Shown piece by piece: positions 1-6,180 of a DNA stretch of 7,648 bases. The notes beneath the pieces are model-generated. The model saw nothing but the letters and a program-made list of their open reading frames with translations. It ran no database searches and was not told the origin of the DNA. The stretch lies in contig CACYDL010000167.1 of assembly GCA_902773195.1 (NCBI GenBank), positions 1 through 7,648 of the forward strand. The letters run 5' to 3'. The position numbers were made by a program, and so were the translations under genes. The number at the start of each line of letters is the position of its first letter. The stretch's first letter is position 1. The stretch is from an uncultured Lachnospiraceae bacterium. Its GTDB lineage: Bacteria; Bacillota_A; Clostridia; Lachnospirales; Lachnospiraceae.

Positions 1-4
1 ACCG

Positions 5-190
5 ATGGCAGTTTGCTCCGTTTGCGGAAAAGGCGCACACTTTGGAAATAATGTGAGCCATTCTCATAGAAGATCCAACAGAATGTGGAAAGCCAATATC
101 AGAAGGGTCAAAGTGAAAGTCAACGGAACGCCGCAGCACGTCTACGTCTGCGCGCAGTGCCTGAAGTCGGGACGCGTCGAGCGCGCCTGA
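5..190 (+). CDS. rpmB: 50S ribosomal protein L28
   Basis: Small basic protein of the large ribosomal subunit, 61 residues, the usual size for bacterial L28. The N-terminus MAVCSVCGKG, the following GNNVSHSHRRSNR stretch and the basic middle (residues 26-40) are characteristic. Two CxxC pairs, Cys4/Cys7 and Cys49/Cys52, form the zinc-ribbon set of the cysteine-containing (C+) form of L28; the zinc binding is known for the family and inferred here. The ATG lies only four bases into the window, so its ribosome binding site and promoter cannot be seen. The gene is followed within 40 bases by a strong intrinsic terminator, so it is probably transcribed separately from the downstream Asp23/fakA/recG group. 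Identification is secure. Confidence 0.97.
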   Translation: MAVCSVCGKGAHFGNNVSHSHRRSNRMWKANIRRVKVKVNGTPQHVYVCAQCLKSGRVERA

Positions 191-227
191 CGACGGAAGC
201 CGGCTCTGTCTTACCAGAGACTCAAGG

Positions 228-261
228 AGCATTCCGGAAGCGATTCCGGGGTGCTTTTTTT
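228..261 (+). terminator. Intrinsic terminator of rpmB
   Basis: A 12-bp stem with no mismatch (two G-U pairs) joins AGCATTCCGGAA (228-239) to TTCCGGGGTGCT (244-255) across the tetraloop GCGA. A run of seven T (255-261) follows directly. It sits 37 bases after the rpmB stop and has every feature of a Rho-independent terminator on the + strand. Confidence 0.95.
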
Positions 262-287
262 GTGCTCTCCGCGGAATTTCTTTTATC

Positions 288-316
288 TTTTCTTTTCTTC
301 GCAAAAAGGTTATAAT
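288..316 (+). promoter_or_regulatory. Probable sigma-A promoter for the Asp23/fakA/recG group
   Basis: A consensus -10 box TATAAT lies at 311-316, just after the rpmB terminator. The best -35 at 17-bp spacing is TTTTCT (288-293), which is weak, but the region upstream of the -10 is very T-rich. The predicted start site is near 322-324, giving a leader of about 70 nt. The -10 box is clear; the -35 is not convincing, so activity is inferred from position and the -10 alone. Confidence 0.65.
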
Positions 317-345
317 ATTGTGAGTTTTGCGTTACAATGGTTGTA

Positions 346-380
346 CGCCGGCCGGCGGCAGGATCCGCGGGCGGCCGGTG
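346..380 (+). promoter_or_regulatory. GC-rich stem-loop in the leader of the Asp23 gene
   Basis: CGCCGGCCG (346-354) can pair with CGGCCGGTG (372-380), nine pairs with one G-U. Inside it GCGG (355-358) pairs with CCGC (365-368) around a 6-base loop, leaving three unpaired G on the 3' side. The 5' part is also a perfect 12-bp DNA palindrome (346-357). The stem ends two bases before the GGAGGG Shine-Dalgarno (383-388). It could stabilise the 5' end of the mRNA or modulate initiation. No known riboswitch class was recognised. Confidence 0.5.
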
Positions 381-393
381 ACGGAGGGTAAAT

Positions 394-750
394 ATGAAGG
401 GTCATCTGAATTCCGAGTACGGCAGCATCCTCGTCGATGCGGATGTCATCGCTACCTATACGGGCAGCGTGGCGGTCGGGTGCTTCGGCATCGTCGGGAT
501 GGCGGCATACAGCATGAAGGACGGACTTGTCCATCTGCTGCGCAGAGACAGCCTGAAGTACGGAATTAACGTAAAAATGAACGACAATAAAATATCGCTG
601 ACAATTCACTGTATCGTTGCCTATGGTGTGAGCATTCTGGCGGTCACCGAAAACCTGATCGAGGCGGTCGAATACAAGGTTGAACAGTTCACTGGACTCA
701 GCGTTGAAAAAATCGATGTGCTCGTAGAAGGCATACGGGTGATCGACTGA
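394..750 (+). CDS. Asp23/Gls24 family envelope stress response protein (YloU-like)
   Basis: A 118-residue cytosolic protein of the Asp23/Gls24 (DUF322) family, close in length to B. subtilis YloU. Typical features are the N-terminal SEYGSILVDADVIATYTG (residues 7-24), the glycine- and alanine-rich VGCFGIVGMA segment (28-37), the beta-rich SLTIHCIVAYGVSI core (68-81) and the C-terminal helix ending in VEKIDVLVEGIRV (104-116). Staphylococcal Asp23 is membrane-associated and linked to cell-wall stress; the role of the short YloU type beside fakA is not settled. The start is fixed by GGAGGG (383-388), five bases before the ATG. The stop is 16 bases before fakA, a pairing found in many Firmicutes, so the two are surely co-transcribed. 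No signal peptide or membrane helix was seen. Confidence 0.92.
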   Translation: MKGHLNSEYGSILVDADVIATYTGSVAVGCFGIVGMAAYSMKDGLVHLLRRDSLKYGINVKMNDNKISLTIHCIVAYGVSILAVTENLIEAVEYKVEQFTGLSVEKIDVLVEGIRVID

Positions 751-766
751 CGGGAGGAATCGGAAA

Positions 767-2446
767 TTGGCTGCAAAAGTAATCGATGCGGATATGCTGC
801 GCAGGATGTTTCTTGCCGGCGCGAAGAATCTTGAACTGAAAAAGGAATGGATCAATCAGCTGAACGTGTTCCCCGTTCCGGACGGGGACACCGGCACGAA
901 CATGACGCTGACGATCATGGCGGCCGCGGGCGAGGTTAATTCCCTCGGGGACAGCGCGACGATCGAGGATCTCTCGAAGGCGATCTCCGGAGGCTCTCTC
1001 CGGGGCGCCCGCGGAAATTCCGGCGTCATTCTCTCCCAGCTCTTCCGCGGATTTACCAAGACCATCCGCGACGAGGAGGCGCTTGACGCCCCTCTGATCG
1101 CGAAGGCGATGGAAAAAGCCGTGGAGACGGCCTACAAGGCCGTCATGAAGCCGAAGGAAGGAACCATCCTGACGGTGGCCAAGGCCATGTCCGTCAAAGC
1201 CGCCGGGATCTGCGGCGAAACCGAAGAGCTCAGCGCGTTCTTCGCGGCGGTTCTGCAGGAAGGCAGGGAGACGCTGGACCGGACGCCCGAGATGCTCCCG
1301 GTGCTGAAGGAAGCCGGCGTCGTTGACTCCGGCGGAGAGGGACTGATCACGGTCCTCGAGGGGTGCATCGACGCCTTTGAGGGCAAGGAGCTGGATCTCT
1401 CCTTCGAGACGCCGGAGGTCAGGACCGCGGAGCCGGCCGCCGAGGGCCGCGGCACGATCAGCACGGACGACATCAAGTTCGGCTACTGCACGGAATTTAT
1501 CGTGAACCTCGAAAAGCCCTTTACCGAGGAGGACGAAGAGAAGATGAAGGAATACCTTCTCTCTCTGGGCGACAGCCTCGTCCTCGTGGCGGACGACGAG
1601 ATCGTGAAGATCCACGTACACACGAACCATCCCGGTCTCGCCTTCGAGAAGGGACTCGAATACGGAAATCTCTGCCGCATGAAGATCGACAACATGCGCA
1701 TTGAACACCAGGAGAAGCTCTTCAAGGAGTCCGAGATGCGCGCGGCCAGAGAGAAGGAAGCCCGGGCCGCGGAGGAGGCGCCGAGAAAGAAGAACGCCTT
1801 TATCTCCGTGACGATCGGCGACGGAATGAGCGAGATCTTCCGGGGCCTCGGCGTGGACTCCCTGATCGAGGGCGGCCAGACCATGAATCCCAGCACGGAC
1901 GACATCGTCCGGGCGGTGCGCGAGGCCCACGCGGAGAACGTGTACATCTTCCCCAACAACAAGAACATCATCCTGGCCGCGAACCAGGCCCGGGACCTTG
2001 TCGGCGACTGTCGTGTGATCGTCGTCCCGACAAAGACGGTTCCCCAGGGAATCACGGCGATGATCAATTTCTCCGAGGAGCGGACGCCGGAGGAGAACCT
2101 CGAGGCGATGACGGAGGAAATCTCCGGCGTCAGGACCATCGAGATCACCTACGCGGTGCGGGACACGAAGCTGGACGGCTTTGAGATCCACGTCGGCGAC
2201 ATCATGGCCATCGGGGACGACGGCATCGTCGCGGTGGGCAGCGAGATCAGAAAGGTCGCGGTGGAAGCGCTCACAAAGACCGTGACGGAAGACGCAGAGC
2301 TGATCAGTATCTACAACGGCTCCGATTTCTCAGAGGAAGACACGGAGGCGCTCTGCTCCGAAGTGGAAGAGCTTTTCCCGGACTGCGACGTGGAGCCGAA
2401 CTACGGCGGCCAGCCGATCTACTACTGCATTCTCTCTGTTGAATGA
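767..2446 (+). CDS. fakA: Fatty acid kinase, ATP-binding subunit FakA (DAK2/YloV family)
   Basis: Kinase subunit that phosphorylates fatty acids held by a FakB (DegV-family) partner, feeding acyl-phosphate into phospholipid synthesis. At 559 residues it is full length. An N-terminal DhaL/DAK2 domain (about 9-205) has the Mg-ATP motif NVFPVPDGDTGTN (33-45, Asp39 and Asp41), the SGGSLRGARGNSG loop (74-86) and DSGGEGL (187-193). A central domain (about 206-315) keeps Cys241, His283 and His285, matching the zinc site described in S. aureus FakA. After a charged linker (about 316-342) comes a DegV-like C-terminal domain (345-559). The start is TTG at 767, chosen because GGGAGGA (752-758) lies eight bases upstream and the resulting N-terminus (IDADMLRRMF) fits the family. 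No fakB is in the window, so the partner must be encoded elsewhere. Confidence 0.95.
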   Translation: MAAKVIDADMLRRMFLAGAKNLELKKEWINQLNVFPVPDGDTGTNMTLTIMAAAGEVNSLGDSATIEDLSKAISGGSLRGARGNSGVILSQLFRGFTKTIRDEEALDAPLIAKAMEKAVETAYKAVMKPKEGTILTVAKAMSVKAAGICGETEELSAFFAAVLQEGRETLDRTPEMLPVLKEAGVVDSGGEGLITVLEGCIDAFEGKELDLSFETPEVRTAEPAAEGRGTISTDDIKFGYCTEFIVNLEKPFTEEDEEKMKEYLLSLGDSLVLVADDEIVKIHVHTNHPGLAFEKGLEYGNLCRMKIDNMRIEHQEKLFKESEMRAAREKEARAAEEAPRKKNAFISVTIGDGMSEIFRGLGVDSLIEGGQTMNPSTDDIVRAVREAHAENVYIFPNNKNIILAANQARDLVGDCRVIVVPTKTVPQGITAMINFSEERTPEENLEAMTEEISGVRTIEITYAVRDTKLDGFEIHVGDIMAIGDDGIVAVGSEIRKVAVEALTKTVTEDAELISIYNGSDFSEEDTEALCSEVEELFPDCDVEPNYGGQPIYYCILSVE

Positions 2447-2454
2447 AACACACG

Positions 2455-2488
2455 CGCATCGCTTCCGTGCCCCGGCACGGGCGGTGCG
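2455..2488 (+). promoter_or_regulatory. Strong hairpin between fakA and recG
   Basis: CGCATCGC (2455-2462) pairs with GCGGTGCG (2481-2488), and CCGTGC (2465-2470) with GCACGG (2475-2480), around the loop CCCG. The only interruption is a TT bulge at 2463-2464, so there are 14 pairs. The following bases (TCTCTTAATTT) are only moderately T-rich, so it is a poor terminator by standard criteria. It fills most of the 61-base gap, starting 8 bases after the fakA stop. It may be an attenuator, a partial terminator or an mRNA processing or stability element. Confidence 0.6.
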
Positions 2489-2507
2489 TCTCTTAATTTG
2501 AGCGGAA

Positions 2508-4556
2508 ATGAAGCTGACGGAATTAAAAGGCATCGGTCCGAAGACCGCTGCCCTCTTTGAAAAAATCGGCATCACGGATACGGACGGACTCATCCGCGCG
2601 TATCCGGTGGGCTACGACGCCTACGAAAAGCCCTGCTCCGCCGGCGAAGTGCGGCCGGGCGCCAGGGCCGCCGTGCGGGGCGTGATCACGGGCCCCGTGG
2701 CGGTGCGGAGGGCCGGGCGCGTCCACATCACGACGACGGTGATCTCCGATCCCACGGGCAGCGTGCGGCTCACCTGGTTCAATGCCCCGTTTATCGCGCC
2801 TATGCTGAAAAAGGGCGCCTGCTATATCTTCCGGGGTACGGCCCGCGAAAGACGGGGCGGGACGGTCATCGACCATCCGGCCGTGTTCGCGGAAGACAAA
2901 TACGGCCTTCTCGAAAATACGCTGGTCCCGGTGTACGGCCTGACGAAGGGGCTGACGGGAAAAACCTTCGCGAAAGCGGTCAGCGCAGCCCTGGAGTCGG
3001 ACACGCGGGCGGGGGAGGAGTATCTGCCGGAAAGCCTGGTCAGGCTCTGCGGCCTGATGGATGAGAAATTCGCCGTCAGAGCCATTCATTTCCCCGCGGA
3101 CGCGCGGCAGATGGAGGAGGCCAGGAGAAGGCTCGTGTTCGACGAGTTCTTCCTGTTTATCCTCTCGATCCGCCTGATGAAATCCAACAGCGAGGAACAG
3201 AAGAACGAGTTCCCCATGAAAGCCCTGTGGGAGACGGAGGAGGTCATCGAGAACCTGCCCTTCCGCCTTACGCCCGCCCAGTCCCGCGTCTGGAGGGAGA
3301 TCGAGTCGGATCTGTGCGGCGACCGGCTCATGTCCAGGCTGATTCAGGGAGACGTCGGATCCGGCAAGACGGTCCTGGCGTTCCTGGCGATGATCCTGAC
3401 GGCCGCCAACGGATACCAGAGCGTCCTGATGGCGCCGACCGAGGTCCTGGCCAGGCAGCACTTCGAGAAGCTGATGAAGCTGAAGGCGCAGCAGCGGATC
3501 GACAGCCTGCGTCCCGTGCTCCTCACGGGAGCCCTGAAGGCCGCGGAGCGGAAGAGCGTGCTCACCCTGATCGAGAGCGGCGAAGCGAACGCCGTCGTCG
3601 GGACCCATGCGCTGATCCAGGAGTCGGTCCGGTATCCGAACCTCGGACTGATGATCACGGACGAGCAGCACCGGTTCGGCGTCCGCCAGAGAAACACGCT
3701 GAGGGAGCGGGAGCGTCCGCCCCACATGCTGGTCATGAGCGCGACGCCGATTCCGAGAACGCTGGGGGTGGTCTTCTACGGGGACCTCGACATTTCGGTG
3801 ATCGATGAGCTGCCCGCCAGCCGGCGGCCCGTCAGAAGCGCCGTGGTCGACGAGACCTACCGGGAGCAGACGATGCGCTTCCTGAGGAAGCAGGCCGCCG
3901 CCGGGAGGCAGATCTATGTGATCTGCCCCATGATCGAGCCGTCGGACAGCTTTGAGACGTACAACGTGACCGACGAGACCGCTTCCTTCAGAAAGGAATT
4001 CCCGGATCTTTCGGTCGGCATGCTGCACGGGCGCATGAGTCCCGACGAGAAGAACCGCGCCATGGAGGATTTTCTCTCCGGGAAGACGCAGATCCTCGTC
4101 TCGACGACGGTGATCGAGGTCGGGGTGGACGTGCCGAACGCCTCGGTGATGCTGATTCTTGGCGCGGAGAGGTTCGGACTGGCCCAGCTGCACCAGCTGA
4201 GGGGCCGCGTCGGAAGAGGAGAATACCAGTCCTACTGCATTTTTCTCGCGGGACAGAAATCGGAGGCCATCGACGAGCGGCTCGGGATCCTGAGGGATTC
4301 CACGGACGGCTTCCGGATCGCGGAGAAGGACCTGGCGCTGAGAGGTCCCGGAGATCTGCTCGGAATCCGACAGAGCGGCGACGCCCTGTTCCGGATCGCC
4401 GACGTGGCGCGGGACGCGGAAATCCTGACCCTCGCCGGCAGGACGGCGGCCGCGGTTCTCGAGGACGACCCCGCGCTGCTTGCCCCGGAGCATTCTCTTC
4501 TCAGGAGGGAGACCGACCGGCTGATGACAGCAAATGGGCGAAATATTGTCCTTTAA
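2508..4556 (+). CDS. recG: ATP-dependent DNA helicase RecG
   Basis: Superfamily 2 helicase that remodels stalled replication forks and branch-migrates Holliday junctions. At 682 residues it is normal length. The N-terminal wedge/OB region (about 50-150) is followed by a helicase core with Walker A GDVGSGKT (281-288), the PTEVLARQH motif (310-318), the DEQH box (385-388), SATPIPRT (411-418), TTVIEVGVDVPNA (533-545) and motif VI QLRGRVGRG (563-571). The RecG-specific C-terminal segment LRGPGDLLGIRQSG (611-624) is present. An in-frame stop at 2499-2501 means translation cannot begin upstream of the ATG at 2508. The ribosome binding site is poor: only GCGGAA directly abutting the ATG, unlike the strong sites of its neighbours. 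It follows fakA by 61 bases across a strong hairpin, which may tune its expression. Confidence 0.97.
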   Translation: MKLTELKGIGPKTAALFEKIGITDTDGLIRAYPVGYDAYEKPCSAGEVRPGARAAVRGVITGPVAVRRAGRVHITTTVISDPTGSVRLTWFNAPFIAPMLKKGACYIFRGTARERRGGTVIDHPAVFAEDKYGLLENTLVPVYGLTKGLTGKTFAKAVSAALESDTRAGEEYLPESLVRLCGLMDEKFAVRAIHFPADARQMEEARRRLVFDEFFLFILSIRLMKSNSEEQKNEFPMKALWETEEVIENLPFRLTPAQSRVWREIESDLCGDRLMSRLIQGDVGSGKTVLAFLAMILTAANGYQSVLMAPTEVLARQHFEKLMKLKAQQRIDSLRPVLLTGALKAAERKSVLTLIESGEANAVVGTHALIQESVRYPNLGLMITDEQHRFGVRQRNTLRERERPPHMLVMSATPIPRTLGVVFYGDLDISVIDELPASRRPVRSAVVDETYREQTMRFLRKQAAAGRQIYVICPMIEPSDSFETYNVTDETASFRKEFPDLSVGMLHGRMSPDEKNRAMEDFLSGKTQILVSTTVIEVGVDVPNASVMLILGAERFGLAQLHQLRGRVGRGEYQSYCIFLAGQKSEAIDERLGILRDSTDGFRIAEKDLALRGPGDLLGIRQSGDALFRIADVARDAEILTLAGRTAAAVLEDDPALLAPEHSLLRRETDRLMTANGRNIVL

Positions 4557-4569
4557 TCGGCTTTTTTTT
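4520..4569 (+). terminator. Weak intrinsic terminator candidate at the recG end
   Basis: GCTGAT (4520-4525) can pair with ATCGGC (4556-4561), with GACA (4526-4529) and TGTC (4547-4550) stacking inside. A run of eight T (4562-4569) follows immediately. The stem is interrupted and has a long loop, and its 5' arm lies inside the recG coding region. The T run and the promoter just downstream support a transcription-unit boundary here, but termination may be leaky. Confidence 0.4.
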
Positions 4570-4570
4570 G

Positions 4571-4599
4571 TGTAAATTGTCTTTATTATGTGTTATACT
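4571..4599 (+). promoter_or_regulatory. Extended -10 promoter for the mgsA-like/rsmD/coaD group
   Basis: TATACT at 4594-4599 is preceded by TGT (4591-4593), making an extended -10. At 17-bp spacing the -35 is TGTAAA (4571-4576), a partial match, acceptable with a TGn extension. The surrounding 60 bases are AT-rich in an otherwise GC-rich region. The predicted start is near 4605-4607, about 72 nt before the mgsA-like ATG. Confidence 0.7.
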
Positions 4600-4615
4600 T
4601 TTGTCTGTAGACAAA
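4600..4615 (+). promoter_or_regulatory. 16-bp palindrome over the predicted transcription start (candidate operator)
   Basis: TTTGTCT (4600-4606) and AGACAAA (4609-4615) are perfect inverted repeats separated by GT, a 16-bp dyad. It begins one base after the -10 box and covers the predicted start site, the usual place for a repressor operator. The layout GTCT..AGAC loosely recalls sites of HutC-type GntR regulators, but the regulator cannot be named from sequence. As RNA it would give only a short A-U-rich hairpin without a T run, so it is unlikely to be a terminator. Confidence 0.5.
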
Positions 4616-4637
4616 TCTGATTTTACGAAACCGGCGT

Positions 4638-4654
4638 ACAGGCCCCGGGCCTGT
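4638..4654 (+). promoter_or_regulatory. Stem-loop in the leader of the mgsA-like gene
   Basis: ACAGGCC (4638-4644) pairs perfectly with GGCCTGT (4648-4654) around a CCG triloop, 12 bases before the GGAG Shine-Dalgarno (4667-4670). No T run follows, so it is not a terminator. It may protect the transcript or affect translation; no riboswitch class was recognised. Confidence 0.45.
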
Positions 4655-4677
4655 GAGGTAAAGAGCGGAGACAGAGA

Positions 4678-5091
4678 ATGAATATCGGAATAATTGCGCA
4701 CAACAGCAAGAGGACGTTGATCGAGGATTTCTGCATAGCTTATAAGGGTATTCTCTCGAAACATGACATCTACGCGACGGGAACGACGGGGCGGCGGATC
4801 GAGGAGGTGACGAGCCTCCACGTCCACAAATTTCTTCCCGCGTCCCTGGGCGGCGAGAAGCAGTTTACCGAGATGATCCAGCGCGGCGCGATGGATATGG
4901 TGATCTTCTTCTACAATCCGTCCATGATCGACCCGAAGGATCCGGACGTGATGACCGTCGTGTCCGCCTGCGACCAGAATCCGATTCCGGTCGCCACGAA
5001 TATCGCCACCGCCGAGATGCTGATTCTCGGGCTCGGAAGAGGAGACCTCGACTGGAGGATCGGCGCGCGCACGGGAGACGACCTGCTATGA
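4678..5091 (+). CDS. Methylglyoxal synthase-like protein with altered active site
   Basis: A 137-residue protein of the MgsA fold. True MgsA converts dihydroxyacetone phosphate to methylglyoxal and phosphate. Family signatures are NIGIIAH (2-8), YATGTTG (32-38, phosphate-binding threonines), LGG (57-59), MVIFF (74-78), DPDV (88-91) and PVATNIATAEMLI (104-116). By motif alignment with E. coli MgsA, catalytic Asp71 is Glu60, Asp91 is Asn80, His98 is Lys87 and Asp20 is Asn9, and the SGP loop before GG reads PAS. His8 and Asp90 (His19 and Asp101 in E. coli) are kept. It may be weakly active, have another substrate or be a ligand-binding protein; automatic annotation would call it mgsA. The start is set by GGAG (4667-4670) seven bases upstream. 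It heads a unit with its own promoter and overlaps rsmD by four bases. Confidence 0.85.
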   Translation: MNIGIIAHNSKRTLIEDFCIAYKGILSKHDIYATGTTGRRIEEVTSLHVHKFLPASLGGEKQFTEMIQRGAMDMVIFFYNPSMIDPKDPDVMTVVSACDQNPIPVATNIATAEMLILGLGRGDLDWRIGARTGDDLL

Positions 5092-5651
5092 GAGTAATCG
5101 CCGGAACCGCCCGATCCATGCCGCTGCGGACCCTCAAGGGCACGGATATCCGTCCCACCACCGACAAGACAAAGGAGACGCTCTTCAACATCATGCAGTT
5201 CCGGATCCCCGGCTGCCGCTTTCTCGATCTCTTCTCCGGAACAGGGGCGATCGCGATCGAAGCGCTCAGCCGGGGCGCTTCTGCGGCCGTTCTCGTGGAA
5301 AAGGACCGGCGGGCGCAGGCCCTGATCGCGGAAAACCTCGCCTACACCAGGACGGACGAGAGAGCCCGTCTGCTCCGGGGCGACGTGATGCAGATCCTTC
5401 CCCGGCTCGAGCGGGAGGAACCCTTCGACATCATTTTTATGGACCCGCCCTTCGATCACGGACTCGAGAAGGAGGTTCTCACCTATCTTGCCGGCAGCAG
5501 GCTTCCCGCCGAAGGCGGGCTCATCATCGCCGAGGCCTCCCCGGGGACGGATTTCTCCTACCTTCCGGAGCTGGGCTATGAAGTCGTCAAGAGAAAGCTC
5601 TACACCCACAGCTCGCACATCTTTCTCCAAAGGAAGGAAAACCGCCCATGA
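5088..5651 (+). CDS. rsmD: 16S rRNA (guanine(966)-N2)-methyltransferase RsmD
   Basis: SAM-dependent enzyme that methylates G966 (E. coli numbering) of 16S rRNA in the 30S head. Its 187 residues match the family. The N-terminal [13 protein letters not shown] (1-13) and [14 protein letters not shown] (22-35) are typical of RsmD. The SAM-binding motif I is [20 protein letters not shown] (45-64), an acidic residue after the second strand (Glu71) fits ribose binding, and the catalytic DPPF tetrad of N2-guanine methyltransferases is at 119-122. The ATG overlaps the stop of the mgsA-like gene as ATGA, with GGGAG (5073-5077) ten bases upstream, so the two are translationally coupled. It overlaps coaD in the same way; rsmD-coaD adjacency is common across bacteria. 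Confidence 0.96.
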   Translation: MRVIAGTARSMPLRTLKGTDIRPTTDKTKETLFNIMQFRIPGCRFLDLFSGTGAIAIEALSRGASAAVLVEKDRRAQALIAENLAYTRTDERARLLRGDVMQILPRLEREEPFDIIFMDPPFDHGLEKEVLTYLAGSRLPAEGGLIIAEASPGTDFSYLPELGYEVVKRKLYTHSSHIFLQRKENRP

Positions 5652-6160
5652 CAAAGAATTTTCGAAGAGCCGTCTACCCGGGAACCTTCGATCCCTGCAC
5701 GCTGGGGCACCTCGATATCATCCGGAGGGCCGCCGAGCAGTTTGACGAGGTTGTTGTCGGAGTTTTGCGCAATTCGGCAAAAACTCCGTTGTTTTCTACA
5801 GAGGAACGTGTTAATATACTTAAAGTAGTGACGGCAGATATAGAAAATGTCGAGATCCGTTCGTTTGAAGGACTCACGGTCACTTTTGTCAGAGCATGCG
5901 GCTCGAACGTCATCATCAGGGGACTGAGGGCCGTCACGGACTTCGAATACGAACTTCAGATGGCGCAGACCAACAGGGTTCTCGCGCCGGATATCGATAC
6001 GCTGTTCCTGACGACGAGCCTTGAATACGCGTATCTGAGTTCTACGACGGTCAGGGAAATCGCGGAATTCGGATACGACGTAAAGCAGTTCGTTCCTCCG
6101 CTGGTGGCGGATCTGATGCGCGAAAAAGGACGTCCCGGGAGAAAAGCTCTGGAGAAATAA
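5648..6160 (+). CDS. coaD: Pantetheine-phosphate adenylyltransferase
   Basis: Transfers the AMP part of ATP to 4'-phosphopantetheine, giving dephospho-CoA, the penultimate step of coenzyme A synthesis. The 170 residues fit this nucleotidyltransferase family. Seen are [18 protein letters not shown] (8-25) with the TxGH nucleotide motif at 18-21, PLFSTEERV (47-55), [19 protein letters not shown] (88-106), and the C-terminal [10 protein letters not shown] (130-139), equivalent to the ISSTxxR signature. The start overlaps the rsmD stop as ATGA, with AGGAAGG (5631-5637) ten bases upstream. The segment around codons 36-75 is notably AT-rich (about 38-43% GC by hand count against about 60% on either side) and holds a promoter-like sequence, yet the protein sequence there is normal, so this is not a sign of gene damage. 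Confidence 0.97.
   Translation: MTKNFRRAVYPGTFDPCTLGHLDIIRRAAEQFDEVVVGVLRNSAKTPLFSTEERVNILKVVTADIENVEIRSFEGLTVTFVRACGSNVIIRGLRAVTDFEYELQMAQTNRVLAPDIDTLFLTTSLEYAYLSSTTVREIAEFGYDVKQFVPPLVADLMREKGRPGRKALEK
5789..5817 (+). promoter_or_regulatory. Possible internal promoter within coaD
   Basis: TTGTTT (5789-5794) and TAATAT (5812-5817) are separated by 17 bases, and TGT (5809-5811) gives an extended -10. An overlapping TATACT (5815-5820) is a second possible -10. The patch is AT-rich inside a GC-rich gene. It could supply extra transcription to the coiled-coil gene at 6181. As it lies within coding sequence, chance is possible. Confidence 0.35.
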
Positions 6161-6180
6161 GGTAAGGAGAGAAAGGAAGC

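Noticed and set aside
310..855. A 181-codon minus-strand frame across the Asp23 gene and its leader
   Set aside because: It lies opposite a recognised gene and its promoter; no Shine-Dalgarno or family resemblance was seen.
698..2191. A 497-codon open frame on the minus strand opposite fakA
   Set aside because: Same cause: a shadow of a GC-rich gene. Its composition is Leu/His/Arg/Val-biased, with no family motif and no ribosome binding site.
3227..3808. A 193-codon + strand frame inside recG
   Set aside because: It overlaps the RecG helicase motifs in another frame and is Arg/Gly/Pro/Asp-rich, a typical frame-shadow product.
2523..4493. A 656-codon open frame on the minus strand opposite recG
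   Set aside because: The + strand frame is an unmistakable RecG. The antisense frame is Arg/His/Gly/Asp-rich with no recognisable motif, as expected from GC-rich codon usage leaving the opposite frame free of stops.
4678..5091. Treating the mgsA-like gene as a decaying pseudogene
   Set aside because: The frame is intact and of normal length, has a good ribosome binding site and keeps the fold motifs; the substitutions cluster at functional sites instead of being scattered, which fits altered function better than decay.
4911..5654. A 247-codon minus-strand frame over the mgsA-like gene and rsmD
   Set aside because: It spans two clearly coding + strand genes and resembles no known protein.
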